The position numbers and the translations under genes were made by a program. This document shows positions 1 to 11,380 of a DNA stretch of 64,000 nucleotides, piece by piece. Origin of the DNA: Nocardia suismassiliense. Its GTDB lineage: Bacteria; Actinomycetota; Actinomycetes; Mycobacteriales; Mycobacteriaceae. Where the stretch lies: positions 2,848,514-2,912,513 of the forward strand of contig NZ_LT985361.1 in NCBI RefSeq assembly GCF_900269665.1, in the 5' to 3' direction. How positions within the stretch are numbered: the first letter of the stretch is position 1; each line of letters starts with the position of its first letter. Below the pieces are notes generated by a model that made no database searches, had not been told where the DNA came from, and saw only the letters and a program-made list of their open reading frames with translations.

Positions 1-1
1 G

Positions 2-568
2 GCCAACACCGCGACCCACCCGCGCACCGCAGCCCAGCCTCGCCCGGTTCCGCGCAAGTCCGGCGGCAAGAGCAAGGCCGTCATCATCGGCGCGGCCATC
101 GGCGCCGTCGTAGCGGTGGGCGCGATCCTCATCGGCACGTTGTCGCAGCAGAACTCGAATTCGCCAACGGTCAACGCAAGCCCGCCGTCCACCAGTTCCC
201 CAACCGGTGGCACGAGCTCGACCCCGCCGTCCGGCGCCCCTGGTAAAACCAGCAGTGATGGCAAGGTCACTCAGGGGCCGGCGGGTCAGCTGATCGTGGA
301 CTTCTACAACAACGCCGCAGGCTCGTGGTCGAAGCTCACGCCGTCGGCACAGAAGGGTTACGGCACAGAGCAGGCGTTCCGTCAGTACTGGAGCTCGCAC
401 ACGATCGATACTTTCGCCGATATCGCAGCCGTCAACAACACCAACAACTCGGACGGCTCAATGGACATGAGGCTGGCCAGCCTCGTTGTCGACGGTCAGG
501 ACAAAGAGCTGATCCTGCGGGTAATCAGTTCCGGCGGCAAGCTGCTGATCGACAGCGACACCCGCTAG
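2..568 (+). CDS. C-terminal part of a membrane-anchored protein (5' end outside window), possibly a Ser/Thr protein kinase
   Basis: The reading frame is open from the window edge, so the start is missing. Visible order: a basic, Pro/Arg-rich stretch; one transmembrane helix at about residues 25-46 of the visible part (core VIIGAAIGAVVAVGAILIG); a Ser/Thr/Pro/Gly-rich linker; and a compact extracytoplasmic domain of about 100 residues (from about GPAGQLIVDFYNNAAGSW) that looks NTF2/SnoaL-like. A basic juxtamembrane segment, one helix and a low-complexity linker to an outside domain is the layout of actinobacterial Ser/Thr kinases and related sensors. The kinase assignment is inference because no kinase domain is visible. 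Confidence 0.6.
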   Translation, partial: ANTATHPRTAAQPRPVPRKSGGKSKAVIIGAAIGAVVAVGAILIGTLSQQNSNSPTVNASPPSTSSPTGGTSSTPPSGAPGKTSSDGKVTQGPAGQLIVDFYNNAAGSWSKLTPSAQKGYGTEQAFRQYWSSHTIDTFADIAAVNNTNNSDGSMDMRLASLVVDGQDKELILRVISSGGKLLIDSDTR

Positions 569-714
569 CTTTTGCGAAAGAAACTCGCGACACGGACCTT
601 TTCGAACTGCTTCGCTGCGGCGCATATCGAGCAACGAGTAAGGGACTGCTGCAGGGCGCTGGCCGACTTATCGAATCGATCAGCGCACTGCGGCAAGTGA
701 GCCACTGATTGTGG

Positions 715-1056
715 CTATGTCTGCCAGGCGATGTAGCAAGAGCTGACCCAGCCGACTCGACCGTTGTCGACAATGCGGACTTGGTGCCACTGGTCGTATA
801 CGCCCCCGTTCGGACAGGACACAGATCGGCCCGTAACCTGCGAAAAGTCCTCCAGGCATCGGGGGTAGCCGATTACGTCGATAAGTCCTGCGTTCTCATC
901 GGTCGGTGAGTCGAGGACGACCACCTGTGGATAGCCGATTGCGATGCCGAAATCGCACCTGACCGGCTGCGCGTTCGCAGGAGCGGCGGAGAAAGTCGCC
1001 ACTACCAGGCCACAGGCAACAGCGATTCCGCTCGCGAATCCAGCAAGAACATTCAT
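715..1056 (-). CDS. small secreted protein, SH3-like
   Basis: 113 residues with a clear Sec signal peptide: a hydrophobic run over about residues 5-24, then an Ala-rich cleavage site near APANAQ. The mature part (about 83 residues) has four cysteines (RCDFGIA, YPRCLEDF, VSCPNGGVYD, WVSSCYIAW), enough for two disulfides. The end of the form VRIVDNGRVGWVSSCYI resembles bacterial SH3-type secreted proteins of actinobacteria. A run of G lies before the ATG. It is divergent from the gene starting at 1239. Function unknown. Confidence 0.65.
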   Translation of the reverse strand: MNVLAGFASGIAVACGLVVATFSAAPANAQPVRCDFGIAIGYPQVVVLDSPTDENAGLIDVIGYPRCLEDFSQVTGRSVSCPNGGVYDQWHQVRIVDNGRVGWVSSCYIAWQT

Positions 1057-1238
1057 GACAACCCCCAGAGTTCAATGGAATTCCTTGGAGCGCTGCCTTT
1101 TCGAAATCTTGCTTGCAACCCCCGGACTCAGCTTGGCAGCAGTTCTCCGCTCGCGCAAGGGGGTATGCCAGCGATAGCAACCCCAGCAACGGCACGCGCT
1201 ACCTTCCTGAAAAGCCTTCGTGCCACTAAACTTTGGAC

Positions 1239-1841
1239 ATGGATGTCCGGGGGATGCTGGCCGAAGAACGTGCTGAACTGATCTCGTTGCTGCGCACGTT
1301 GAGTGACGAGGAATGGGAGGCTCCGTCGCTGTGCGATAGGTGGCGGGTGCGGGATGTTGTCGGGCATTTGCTCTACGACACCATCGGGCTGCCGACGTAT
1401 GGGGGGATCGCGGTCCGGTGTGGGTTGTCCGTCGATCGGTTCAATGGTCGGCTCGTGGAGAAAGCGAAGGCGCTGTCGACCGAGGCTTTGGTGGACAAGT
1501 TCGAGCATGCGGCAGGGCGGGTCTCGAAGTACGCGCCCCGGTTGGCGCTGGCGGATGTCATGGTCCATCAGCAGGACATCCGGCGACCGCTCGGGCGTGC
1601 TCGCACGATTCCGGCGGATCGCCTGATCACCGTCCTGGAACATCCTGACCCGTTCGCCATGCCGTGGCGGCGCACCAGGGGGCTGCGGTTCGTGGCCACC
1701 GATGTCAGCTGGTCGAAGGGCCATGGTCCGGAGGTACGTGGCCCGGGGGAGGCGATCGTGCTCGCCGTGGTCGGACGTGCGGTCGCGGTCGATGAGCTGA
1801 CCGGTGACGGCGTGGTCGAACTGCGGCGGCGCTGCGGGTGA
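1239..1841 (+). CDS. maleylpyruvate isomerase / mycothiol-dependent enzyme family protein
   Basis: 200 residues. The N-terminal pattern with acidic residues, LRTLSDEEWEAPSLCDRWRV and VVGHLLYD is typical of the TIGR03083/DinB_2-like actinobacterial proteins that include mycothiol-dependent maleylpyruvate isomerase; the His of VVGHL is the usual first metal ligand. The substrate is unknown. I chose the ATG at 1239 over the in-frame TTG at 1233 because a good -10 box (TAAACT, 1227-1232) lies exactly 6 nt before it, predicting a leaderless mRNA that begins at the ATG. It stands alone, 101 bp upstream of hisD. Confidence 0.75.
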   Translation: MDVRGMLAEERAELISLLRTLSDEEWEAPSLCDRWRVRDVVGHLLYDTIGLPTYGGIAVRCGLSVDRFNGRLVEKAKALSTEALVDKFEHAAGRVSKYAPRLALADVMVHQQDIRRPLGRARTIPADRLITVLEHPDPFAMPWRRTRGLRFVATDVSWSKGHGPEVRGPGEAIVLAVVGRAVAVDELTGDGVVELRRRCG

Positions 1842-1942
1842 GCCGTGGGACACCACGCGGATAACCGGTGGCGTCGGCCGACTAGGCTGGTAGCTGCAAC
1901 TTTCCTGTTGCGGATTCGGCTGAAGACAAGGATCGACACCAC

Positions 1943-4410
<2,468 letters not shown>

Positions 4411-4433
4411 ATCCGCCTGTGGAGGAAAAGATC

Positions 4434-5048
4434 ATGAACCGAACCGCGCGGGTGGAGCGCGTCACCAAGGAATCCAGCATCGTGGTCGAGCTGGACCTCG
4501 ACGGCACCGGCAAGACCGAGATCGCCACGGGCGTCCCGTTCTACGACCACATGCTGACCGCACTCGGTGCGCACGCCAGCTTCGACCTGACCGTGCGGGC
4601 CGAGGGTGACATCGAGATCGAGGCGCACCACACGGTGGAGGACACCGCGATCGTGTTCGGCCAGGCGCTGGGAAAGGCGTTGGGCGACAAGGTCGGTATC
4701 CGCCGGTTCGGTGATGCCTTCATCCCGATGGACGAGACCCTGGCACACGCCGCGGTCGACGTGTCCGGGCGTCCTTACTGCGTGCACACTGGCGAGCCGG
4801 AACACTTGCTGCACGCCGTGATCCCCGGGTCGGGCCCCGGCGCACCGTATTCCACCGTGCTGAACCGCCACGTCTTCGAGTCGATCGCGTTGAACGCGCG
4901 CATCGCGCTGCACGTGCGCGTGCTGTACGGCCGCGACCAGCACCACGTCACCGAGGCCGAATTCAAGGCGGTGGCACGGGCTTTGCGTGCCGCGGTCGAA
5001 CTCGATCCGCGGGTGCAGGGCATCCCCTCGACGAAGGGGACGTTGTGA
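4434..5048 (+). CDS. hisB: imidazoleglycerol-phosphate dehydratase
   Basis: 204 residues; monofunctional dehydratase as usual in actinobacteria, with no phosphatase domain. Manganese-binding repeats are clear: [14 protein letters not shown] and the second [16 protein letters not shown]. An in-frame ATG at 4407 overlaps the hisC stop, but the ATG at 4434 has a strong GGAGG (4421-4425) 8 nt upstream and begins with the conserved [15 protein letters not shown], so I prefer it. If 4407 is used the protein gains nine residues. Its stop overlaps the hisH GTG (GTGA). Confidence 0.97.
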   Translation: MNRTARVERVTKESSIVVELDLDGTGKTEIATGVPFYDHMLTALGAHASFDLTVRAEGDIEIEAHHTVEDTAIVFGQALGKALGDKVGIRRFGDAFIPMDETLAHAAVDVSGRPYCVHTGEPEHLLHAVIPGSGPGAPYSTVLNRHVFESIALNARIALHVRVLYGRDQHHVTEAEFKAVARALRAAVELDPRVQGIPSTKGTL

Positions 5049-5674
5049 AGTCTGTTGCCCTGCTCGACTACGGCTCGGGCAATCTGCACTCCGCCGAACG
5101 GGCGTTGGTCCGTGCGGGCGCGAAGGTCGAGGTGACGGCCGATCCCGAGGTCGCGCTGGCGGCGGACGGACTCGTCGTCCCCGGCGTCGGCGCCTACGCC
5201 GCCTGCATGGCGGGACTGCGAAAGGTGCGGGGCGAGCGGATGATCGGCCAGCGCCTGGCCGGTGGCCGCCCGGTGCTCGGCATCTGCGTCGGCATGCAGA
5301 TCCTCTTCGAGCGCGGCGTCGAATTCGGCGTGCAGACCGACGGTTGCGCCGAATGGCCGGGCACCGTGGCGCGCCTGTCCGCTCCGGTGCTGCCGCACAT
5401 GGGCTGGAACACCGTGTCGGCGCCGCAGGACAGCGTGCTGTTCGCGGGGATGGACGCCGACACCCGGTTCTACTTCGTGCACACCTACGCCGCGCAGAAG
5501 TGGGAGTTGCCGCCCGGCGATCACTTCGACGCCCCGAAGCTGACCTGGGCCGAGCACGGCGTGCCGTTCCTCGCCGCGGTGGAGAACGGGGCGCTCTCGG
5601 CGACCCAGTTCCACCCGGAGAAGTCCGGCGACGCCGGCGCTCAGCTGCTGCGCAATTGGGTGCAGGCGCTGTAG
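5045..5674 (+). CDS. hisH: imidazole glycerol phosphate synthase, glutaminase subunit
   Basis: 209 residues, class I glutamine amidotransferase. It hydrolyses glutamine and passes ammonia to HisF (9257-10030). Catalytic triad visible: nucleophile Cys in [12 protein letters not shown], and His and Glu in [12 protein letters not shown] start overlapping the hisB stop by 4 bp. The next cluster gene, priA, is 2 kb away, separated here by a secreted protein, a membrane protein and a MarR gene, unlike the compact M. tuberculosis order. Confidence 0.97.
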   Translation: MKSVALLDYGSGNLHSAERALVRAGAKVEVTADPEVALAADGLVVPGVGAYAACMAGLRKVRGERMIGQRLAGGRPVLGICVGMQILFERGVEFGVQTDGCAEWPGTVARLSAPVLPHMGWNTVSAPQDSVLFAGMDADTRFYFVHTYAAQKWELPPGDHFDAPKLTWAEHGVPFLAAVENGALSATQFHPEKSGDAGAQLLRNWVQAL

Positions 5675-5676
5675 CC

Positions 5677-6138
5677 CTACTTGGTTTCGGCCCGGTTGAC
5701 CAGCCAGCGGCCGTTCACGTTCTCGACGGTGATCAGCAGGGACATCTTGCTGGTCTTCGGCAGGCCCTCGGTGGCGTCGCTCGTCGTCGTCCGCACCACC
5801 TCGACGGTGACGTCCGCCGTGGCCGCGTCGCCGGACACGACCCGGCAATCCACCGAATCGACCTCGGCGCGGGCGTGATTCGCGGCGGCGTTGGCCTGGA
5901 TGGTCGGCCGGGCCTGCTCGAACTCCATCCGGAACGTCCCGGTGGTCAGCTCCAGCATCTTGTTCGCGTGCTCATCGAAGCTCGCGTAGTCGTAGGTGCC
6001 CGCGACGGTGCCGAAGTCGCAGCCGGCCAGCCGCGCTTCCTCGGGCGGCGCGGCCGCGGCGGTCGGTGCGGTGGCGAGCACCGCGGTGCAGGTGGCTGCC
6101 GAAATCATGAGCACGGCAGCGAGAGTCGAGCGCGACAT
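5677..6138 (-). CDS. secreted protein of unknown function
   Basis: 153 residues with a signal peptide (hydrophobic residues 6-22, Ala-rich cleavage region ATAPTAAAAPP). The mature part has two cysteines (AGCDFG and VDCRVV). It ends in an NTF2-like pattern (VTVEVVRTTTSD...MSLLITVENVNGRWLVNRAE) resembling Mce-associated and low-molecular-weight T-cell-antigen-like proteins of mycolata. Convergent with hisH, stops 2 bp apart. AGGGAAC lies before the ATG. Specific role unknown. Confidence 0.7.
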   Translation of the reverse strand: MSRSTLAAVLMISAATCTAVLATAPTAAAAPPEEARLAGCDFGTVAGTYDYASFDEHANKMLELTTGTFRMEFEQARPTIQANAAANHARAEVDSVDCRVVSGDAATADVTVEVVRTTTSDATEGLPKTSKMSLLITVENVNGRWLVNRAETK

Positions 6139-6350
6139 ATGAGTTCCCTAGGGAGAGTGCGGAAGTAAGTGACCGGAGCGATCGCCGAGGCGAGACACTA
6201 CCGGTGGTTTCCGTCGAACGGTGCGGCTCGCCGACAAGGCCGTGGTCGTCGGCCTCCGGGTAGACCCTGACCTCGGCGCGGCGGATATGGGGGTCGGCGC
6301 CGGATTCGCCTGCGGCGGCTCGGATCTACGGTCGAACCGAGGAGGATGAT

Positions 6351-6878
6351 ATGCGCAGTGTCACAGTCCCGTTGGTCGCGCTATCGGTGTATGCGGTGGT
6401 CGCGTGTTTCGCGTTCGGCACCACGGCAGCGGAAACAATGCTGTTGTATCCCAACATTTTCCGCGACATCCCCGAGTCTCTGGAGCTCACCGAACAGTTC
6501 ATGAGCGTGGTCGCGGTCGGTGACGTGATGCGTCCACTCGGTGGTGTGCTCACGCTATGCGCGTTGATCGCAGGGGTGGCGGCGGTGCGCTATCGGATCG
6601 GGCTGCGCTGGGTAGGTCTGTCACTGGCCACATTGATCAGCGGACAATTCCTGCTGTCGATCCTGTACCAGTGGCCACGGGCATCGATCCTGTTCGACGA
6701 CCGCGACAAGCACACCCTCGCCGAAATCGAGAGCGCGGCAAACGAATTCTTGATCGGACAAGGGTTCCGGATCGCCGCGGCGGCGCTGACCGCCCTGTTC
6801 GCGGTGGCCGCCGCGCTGGTCTGTTACCGACGCAGGGTGCTGGCACACAGCACTGAACCCGTGCCGTCGTTGACCTGA
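6351..6878 (+). CDS. four-helix integral membrane protein, DUF1772-like
   Basis: 175 residues with about four hydrophobic helices (about 5-30, 58-78, 85-105, 137-157). The Glu after the first helix (TTAAETMLLYPNIF), the loop ILFDDRDKH and overall size resemble the DUF1772/anthrone-oxygenase-like membrane family; that match is tentative. A strong GAGGAGG site precedes the ATG. It may be monocistronic. The MarR gene starting at 7057 could be its regulator, but no shared operator is evident. Confidence 0.65.
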   Translation: MRSVTVPLVALSVYAVVACFAFGTTAAETMLLYPNIFRDIPESLELTEQFMSVVAVGDVMRPLGGVLTLCALIAGVAAVRYRIGLRWVGLSLATLISGQFLLSILYQWPRASILFDDRDKHTLAEIESAANEFLIGQGFRIAAAALTALFAVAAALVCYRRRVLAHSTEPVPSLT

Positions 6879-7056
6879 ACCGATGGCAGCAGCCGAAATG
6901 GTCCAGTTCGGAATGGTTGCCGGCTGCGGTGGGGCGGCCGGCTGCGGTGGGTGCGAGCCGGACGCCGCGCGACACCGCCGCTGACTGTGCGTCGAGTCGC
7001 TGTCCGACCAGCGGCAACATATTGTGGGTGCGACCAACAAGCGTTACATTGCTGGC

Positions 7057-7497
7057 ATGGAGATCTCGCGCGAGGATGCTCCCGCGAAATTGCGGGCCTT
7101 GCCGACTCGGCTGGTCAATCAAGTCGCCCTCGTCGCCAACCGGGCGACCGAGCGGGCACTGCAGACCACCGGCTCGCGGCGCTATCACTACGCGCTGCTC
7201 GCCGCGCTCGGCGAATTCGGTGCTATCAGCCAGGCCGACCTGGGCAGGCGCACCCGGATCGACCGCAGCGACATCGTCGCCACCGTCAACGAGCTAGCTG
7301 ACCGCGGCTTCGTCGAGCGCAGCCAGGACACCGGCGACCGCAGGCGCAAAATCGTCACCATCACCGACGCGGGCACGGCCCATCTCGCCGAACTGGACGA
7401 GCGCCTGGCCGGTGCGCAGGACGAACTACTGGCCGGTCTGGACGCCGCGGAGCGCGCCGAGTTCATCCGGTTGCTCACCCGCATCCTCGATCGGTGA
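7057..7497 (+). CDS. MarR family transcriptional regulator
   Basis: 146 residues. Winged helix in the middle: YHYALLAALGEFGAISQADL, then the recognition helix RTRIDRSDIVATVNELADRG and wing RSQDTGDRRRKIVTITDAG. C-terminal helices should dimerise. The ATG at 7057 is preferred over the in-frame GTG at 7024 because TACATT (7045-7050) sits 6 nt before it as a -10, giving a leaderless transcript. Target and ligand unknown. Confidence 0.85.
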   Translation: MEISREDAPAKLRALPTRLVNQVALVANRATERALQTTGSRRYHYALLAALGEFGAISQADLGRRTRIDRSDIVATVNELADRGFVERSQDTGDRRRKIVTITDAGTAHLAELDERLAGAQDELLAGLDAAERAEFIRLLTRILDR

Positions 7498-7547
7498 CCC
7501 AGCTCCTATCCGCGCAGGCCGGAGACCGGGCGCGCACAGCTAACCAC

Positions 7548-7553
7548 TAGGCT
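7548..7553 (+). promoter_or_regulatory. -10 box of a leaderless promoter ahead of the priA mini-ORFs
   Basis: TAGGCT followed by seven bases and a GTG at 7561. The same TAGGCT box and spacing precede pykA. Transcription is expected to begin at or next to the GTG of the first mini-ORF. No convincing -35. Confidence 0.5.
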
Positions 7554-7560
7554 CATGCCC

Positions 7561-7635
7561 GTGAGTGTGCGCAGCGACCGAACCATCAACACAGCGTCGA
7601 GGACGACGACGGAGCCGAGCGAGGCGCAGTCGTGA
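7561..7635 (+). CDS. repeat mini-ORF 1 upstream of priA (24 codons)
   Basis: GTG-initiated frame of 24 residues beginning [12 protein letters not shown] and ending TTEPSEAQS. Its TGA overlaps the GTG of a second, homologous mini-ORF (GTGA, 7632-7635), and GAGG lies just before that GTG. The GTG follows a -10 box at leaderless distance. The repetition and stop-start linkage suggest real translation, but a dispersed DNA repeat that happens to be open is equally possible. Not part of the PriA protein. Confidence 0.4.
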   Translation: MSVRSDRTINTASRTTTEPSEAQS

Positions 7636-7712
7636 GGGAGCGCAGCGACCGAACCATCGGCGCAGCGCCCAAGGCGACGACGGAGCCGAGCGCCAGCGAG
7701 GCGAAGTCGTGA
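7565..7712 (+). repeat. two tandem copies of a ~70-78 bp repeat ending in GAGG...GTGA
   Basis: Copy 1 is 7565-7635 and copy 2 is 7636-7712. Both contain GCGCAGCGACCGAACCATC, then ACGACGGAGCCGAGCG, then GAGGCG(C/A)AGTCGTGA. The end of each unit holds a Shine-Dalgarno GAGG and a stop-start GTGA, so the second unit supplies the start region of priA. Confidence 0.8.
7632..7712 (+). CDS. repeat mini-ORF 2, GTGA-coupled to priA (26 codons)
   Basis: Second copy of the mini-[15 protein letters not shown]...[11 protein letters not shown]. It starts in the GTGA that ends copy 1 and stops in the GTGA that starts priA (7709-7712). GAGG at 7698-7701, within this unit, serves as ribosome-binding site for priA. 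The two copies share the block RSDRTI and the block TTEPS in the same phase. Confidence 0.4.
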   Translation: MRERSDRTIGAAPKATTEPSASEAKS

Positions 7713-8440
7713 GCCTTGTACTGCTCCCCGCCGTCGATGTTGCCAATGGCGAAGCTGTGCGCCTCGTGCAAGGTGAGGCCGGTAGCGAAACCAACTACGG
7801 CTCCCCCCGTGAAGCCGCCCTGGAATGGCAGCGCGCGGGCGCGGAGTGGGTCCATCTGGTCGACCTGGACGCGGCGTTCGGTCGCGGCTCGAACCGTGAA
7901 CTGCTGGCCGGGGTCGTCGGCGAACTCGACGTCAAAGTGGAGCTGTCCGGTGGCATCCGCGACGACGACACGCTGGAGGCCGCACTGGCCACCGGCTGCG
8001 CCAGGGTGAACCTGGGCACCGCCGCGCTGGAGGATCCGGTGTGGTGCGCCAAGGCCATCGCCAAGCACGGCGAGCGGGTCGCGGTCGGCCTGGACGTGCG
8101 CATCATCGACGGAGACTACCGGCTGCGCGGCCGCGGCTGGGTCAGCGACGGCGGCGACCTGTGGGAGGTGCTCGAGCGCCTGGAGCGCGACGGCTGCTCC
8201 CGCTACGTGGTCACCGACGTCACCAAGGACGGCACGCTGACCGGCCCCAACCTGGACCTGCTCCGCGAGGTCTGCGCCGCGACCGACGCGCCGGTGATCG
8301 CCTCCGGCGGCGTCTCCACCATCGAGGACCTGATCGCGATCGCCGAACTGGTGCCCGACGGCGTCGAGGGTTCGATCGTCGGCAAGGCGCTCTACGCGGG
8401 CCGGTTCACGCTGCCCGAGGCGCTGGCCGCGGTGAGATGA
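7709..8440 (+). CDS. priA: phosphoribosyl isomerase A (HisA/TrpF bifunctional)
   Basis: 243 residues, (beta/alpha)8 barrel. It isomerises ProFAR in histidine synthesis and, in actinobacteria lacking trpF, phosphoribosylanthranilate as well. Very close to M. tuberculosis Pri[19 protein letters not shown] (first catalytic Asp and phosphate-contacting Arg), [23 protein letters not shown], and [15 protein letters not shown] with the second catalytic Asp. GTG start overlaps the preceding mini-ORF stop, with GAGG 7 nt upstream. The stop overlaps the impA ATG (ATGA). Confidence 0.96.
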   Translation: MSLVLLPAVDVANGEAVRLVQGEAGSETNYGSPREAALEWQRAGAEWVHLVDLDAAFGRGSNRELLAGVVGELDVKVELSGGIRDDDTLEAALATGCARVNLGTAALEDPVWCAKAIAKHGERVAVGLDVRIIDGDYRLRGRGWVSDGGDLWEVLERLERDGCSRYVVTDVTKDGTLTGPNLDLLREVCAATDAPVIASGGVSTIEDLIAIAELVPDGVEGSIVGKALYAGRFTLPEALAAVR

Positions 8441-9252
8441 GCCAGGACCTCCCCGCACTGCTCGCGGTCGCACGCGAGATCCTGGACTCGGTCACCTCGC
8501 GCTTCATCGAGGGGGTCGGCGCGCCGAGCGCGGTGACCAAGGGCCGCAACGACTTCGCCACCGAACTCGACCTGGAGCTGGAGCGCACCATCTCCGCCCA
8601 GTTGGAGCAGCGCACCGGAATCGAGGTGCACGGTGAGGAATTCGGCGGCCCGCAGCTCGTGTCGGGCACCGCGTGGGTGCTCGATCCGATCGACGGAACG
8701 TTCAATTACTCGTCCGGACATCCGCTTTCGGGCATGCTGCTCGCACTGGTGGATGAGGGCGAGCCGGTGCTCGGCCTGACCTGGCTGCCGCTGCTCGGCC
8801 AGCGGTACGCCGCCATCGCCGGCGGCCCGGTGCTGCTGAACGGCCAACCGCTGCCGCCGTTGCCGCACGGAAAGCTGGCCGACGCGATGATCGGCTTCGG
8901 CGCGTTCAACGTGGACGCGCAGGGCCGGATCCCCGGGCAGTTCCGCTTCGATCTGCTCGGCCCGCTCAGCAGGCTCTCCTCCCGGGTGCGGATGCACGGC
9001 TCCACCGGCATCGACCTGGCGTTCACCGCGTCCGGCGTGCTCGGCGGGGCCATCGTGTTCGGCCACCACCCCTGGGACAACGCCGCGGGCGTCGCACTCA
9101 TCCGCGCTGCGGGCGGTGTGGTCACCGACCTGGCGGGCGAGCCGTGGACCATCACCTCGGGTTCGGTGCTGGCCGCCGCGCCGGGCGTGCACGAGGAACT
9201 GCTCGAAATGATCTGCACGGTCGCCGATCCGGTGATCGCGGAGGAAGGGTGA
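8437..9252 (+). CDS. impA: inositol monophosphatase family protein (ImpA-type, possible histidinol-phosphatase)
   Basis: 271 residues. Lithium-sensitive phosphatase fold with metal motifs: [14 protein letters not shown] (motif before strand A), EVHGEEFGG (Glu ligand), [17 protein letters not shown] (DPxDGT motif) and [18 protein letters not shown] (WD motif). Lies between priA and hisF as in M. tuberculosis (Rv1604), so it may provide histidinol-phosphate phosphatase or inositol-phosphate phosphatase activity; sequence alone does not decide. ATGA overlap with priA; hisF starts 4 bp after its stop. Confidence 0.9.
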   Translation: MSQDLPALLAVAREILDSVTSRFIEGVGAPSAVTKGRNDFATELDLELERTISAQLEQRTGIEVHGEEFGGPQLVSGTAWVLDPIDGTFNYSSGHPLSGMLLALVDEGEPVLGLTWLPLLGQRYAAIAGGPVLLNGQPLPPLPHGKLADAMIGFGAFNVDAQGRIPGQFRFDLLGPLSRLSSRVRMHGSTGIDLAFTASGVLGGAIVFGHHPWDNAAGVALIRAAGGVVTDLAGEPWTITSGSVLAAAPGVHEELLEMICTVADPVIAEEG

Positions 9253-9256
9253 GCCG

Positions 9257-10030
9257 ATGACGTTGGCGGTACGCGTTATTCCGTGTCTGGATGTCGACGC
9301 AGGCCGGGTGGTCAAGGGCGTGAACTTCGAAAACCTGCGGGACGCAGGCGATCCCGTCGAGCTGGCCGCGACTTATGACGCACAGGGCGCCGATGAGCTG
9401 ACGTTCCTGGATGTCACGGCCTCCACCGGCGATCGCGGCACCATGATCGACGTGGTCACCCGCACGGCCGAGCAGATCTTCATCCCGCTCACCGTCGGCG
9501 GCGGTGTGCGCACCGTCGAGGACGTCGACCGGCTGCTGCGCGCGGGCGCCGACAAGGTGTCGGTGAACACCGCCGCCATCGCGCGACCCGAGGTGCTGCG
9601 CGAGATGTCGGAGCGGTTCGGCTCGCAGTGCATCGTGCTGTCCGTGGACGCCCGCACCGTGCCGGCCGGGCAACCCGCCACCCCGTCCGGCTGGGAGGTC
9701 ACCACCCACGGCGGCAAACGCGGCACCGGCCTCGACGCCGTCGAATGGGCAACGCGCGGAGCCGAATTGGGCGTCGGCGAGATCCTGCTCAACTCGATGG
9801 ACGCCGACGGCACCAAGGCCGGCTTCGACCTGGCCATGATCCGCGCTGTCCGCGCCGCGGTCTCGGTCCCCGTCATCGCCAGCGGGGGAGCCGGTGCCGT
9901 CGAACACTTCGCACCCGCCGTGCAAGCGGGCGCCGACGCGGTGCTCGCGGCCAGCGTCTTCCCCTTCGGCGAACTGACCATCGGCCAGGTCAAGGACTCA
10001 ATGCGCGCGGCGGACATCGTCGTCCGCTAG
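9257..10030 (+). CDS. hisF: imidazole glycerol phosphate synthase cyclase subunit
   Basis: 257 residues, (beta/alpha)8 barrel. Partner of HisH; makes IGP and AICAR. Signatures: [20 protein letters not shown] with catalytic Asp, [38 protein letters not shown] with the second catalytic Asp, and [13 protein letters not shown]. Last gene of the priA-impA-hisF operon. It is longer than the Thermotoga type by a short insert around [13 protein letters not shown], normal in actinobacteria. Confidence 0.97.
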   Translation: MTLAVRVIPCLDVDAGRVVKGVNFENLRDAGDPVELAATYDAQGADELTFLDVTASTGDRGTMIDVVTRTAEQIFIPLTVGGGVRTVEDVDRLLRAGADKVSVNTAAIARPEVLREMSERFGSQCIVLSVDARTVPAGQPATPSGWEVTTHGGKRGTGLDAVEWATRGAELGVGEILLNSMDADGTKAGFDLAMIRAVRAAVSVPVIASGGAGAVEHFAPAVQAGADAVLAASVFPFGELTIGQVKDSMRAADIVVR

Positions 10031-10140
10031 TCACCGGCCCGGCCCCCGCCGCGATCCGATCGATACACCCGCTGAGTTCGTTCTGTGGCGGAATCCACCG
10101 TGTCGGAATCAGTTCCGTGGCGACCGGCGTTGCACCGGGG

Positions 10141-11085
10141 ATGAGCATCGGAGTCTCGCTGTCGCCCTTCAGTCTCGACGCGACCGACAATGTGGTGGAC
10201 GCTGCGGTGGCCGCAGGCAGGCAAGCCGCCGCGGCCCGGTTGAGTTCGCTGTGGTTCGGGCAGACGTTCAGTCACGACAGCGTCGTGCTGTCTGCGGTGG
10301 TCGGACGGGAGGTGCCCGAGCTGGCGGTCGGGACCTCGGCGATACCGATCTCGGCCCGCCATCCGCTGCTGATCGGCAGCCAGGCGCAGACCGCGCAGGC
10401 GGCGACGCACGGCAGATTCACCCTCGGTCTCGCCCTCGGTACGCAGGCGTTCACCGAGCCGGCCTTCGGTGTCACATACGACCGGCCGATCGCCCGGCTG
10501 CGTGACTTCCTGACCGCGTTGCACGACGTACTCCACAGCGGCACAGTGGATTTCCACGGAGAGACGCTCACCGCGGTTGCGCCGCTGCCCACCGCGGTGG
10601 CGGGCGCGAAGCCGACGGTGCCGGTCCTGGTTGCCGCGATGGGTCCACAGGCGCTGCGCGTCACCGGCGAACTCGCCGACGGCGCGCTACCGTTCCTGGT
10701 CGGGCCGAAAGCGCTCGCGGAACACATCGTGGCACCCCTCACCAAGGCCGCCGAGCGGGCGGGTCGGCCCGCGCCGCGCATCGTCGCCATGGTTCCCGGT
10801 GTCGTCACCGACGACATCGACGGCGCACGCGCGGAAGCCGAAGTGCAGTCCGCCTTCTACAACGACATTCCCTCCTATCGTCGAATTATCGAGCTGTCGG
10901 GGGTTTCTCGCGCCGCGGAGCTCGTCGTCATCGGCGACGAACAAACCATCGCCGACCGCGTCGCCGAGTACTTCGAAGCGGGCGCCACCGACGTGGTCTT
11001 CGCCCAAACCGACCTCACCACGCCTGCCGATCAGCAGCGCACCTGGCAACTACTCGGCGAACTGAATCGCGCCGCTGAGCGGTGA
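10141..11085 (+). CDS. LLM-class flavin/F420-dependent oxidoreductase
   Basis: 314 residues. Bacterial luciferase-like barrel: the region SSLWFGQTFSHDSVV, then VGTSAIPISARHPLLIGSQAQT, TLGLALGTQAF, and ADGALPFLVGPKALAEHIV are typical of the F420-dependent subfamily (TIGR03564-like). It probably reduces or oxidises an unknown substrate with F420H2 or FMNH2. ATG at 10141 is the first residue of the conserved core; the frame remains open upstream into the hisF end. No his role is evident. This insertion between hisF and hisI is absent from M. tuberculosis. Confidence 0.8.
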   Translation: MSIGVSLSPFSLDATDNVVDAAVAAGRQAAAARLSSLWFGQTFSHDSVVLSAVVGREVPELAVGTSAIPISARHPLLIGSQAQTAQAATHGRFTLGLALGTQAFTEPAFGVTYDRPIARLRDFLTALHDVLHSGTVDFHGETLTAVAPLPTAVAGAKPTVPVLVAAMGPQALRVTGELADGALPFLVGPKALAEHIVAPLTKAAERAGRPAPRIVAMVPGVVTDDIDGARAEAEVQSAFYNDIPSYRRIIELSGVSRAAELVVIGDEQTIADRVAEYFEAGATDVVFAQTDLTTPADQQRTWQLLGELNRAAER

Positions 11086-11107
11086 TCTCGCAGCAACACG
11101 AGATTGC

Positions 11108-11262
11108 CCGCCCGGACAAAGATTGCCGACGATTTGGGCGTGGGCCGACGATTTCGTGCGGGGCCTGACGATGTAGGCGGCACCGGACGACGGGGGGTGC
11201 GCGGCCGGACGGTGAATATGTGGCCGGACGGTGAGTGCGCGGCCGGATGATGGGTGCGTAGC
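11108..11262. repeat. degenerate ~19-20 bp tandem repeat
   Basis: About eight diverged copies. The last three are clearest (11203-11256, consensus GGCCGGACGGTGAGTGCGC); earlier copies read like GCCGACGATTTGGGCGTGG and GCCGACGATTTCGTGCGGG. It fills the noncoding gap after the oxidoreductase at 10141-11085. No hairpin or coding signal. Confidence 0.6.
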
Positions 11263-11380
11263 GGCAGGAACGATGTCTCAGCGGCGCCACCCATTCGCCG
11301 AGCGCGCACAGATGCGCCGGCACGCAAGGGCAGGGCCGACACCCCTCTTTGCGCACGCAGGAGCATGCATGTACACATAA

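Noticed and set aside
7565..8440. 291-residue priA start at 7565
   Set aside because: The extra N-terminus is an out-of-phase translation of the repeat; the conserved protein begins at GTG 7709 with its own GAGG.
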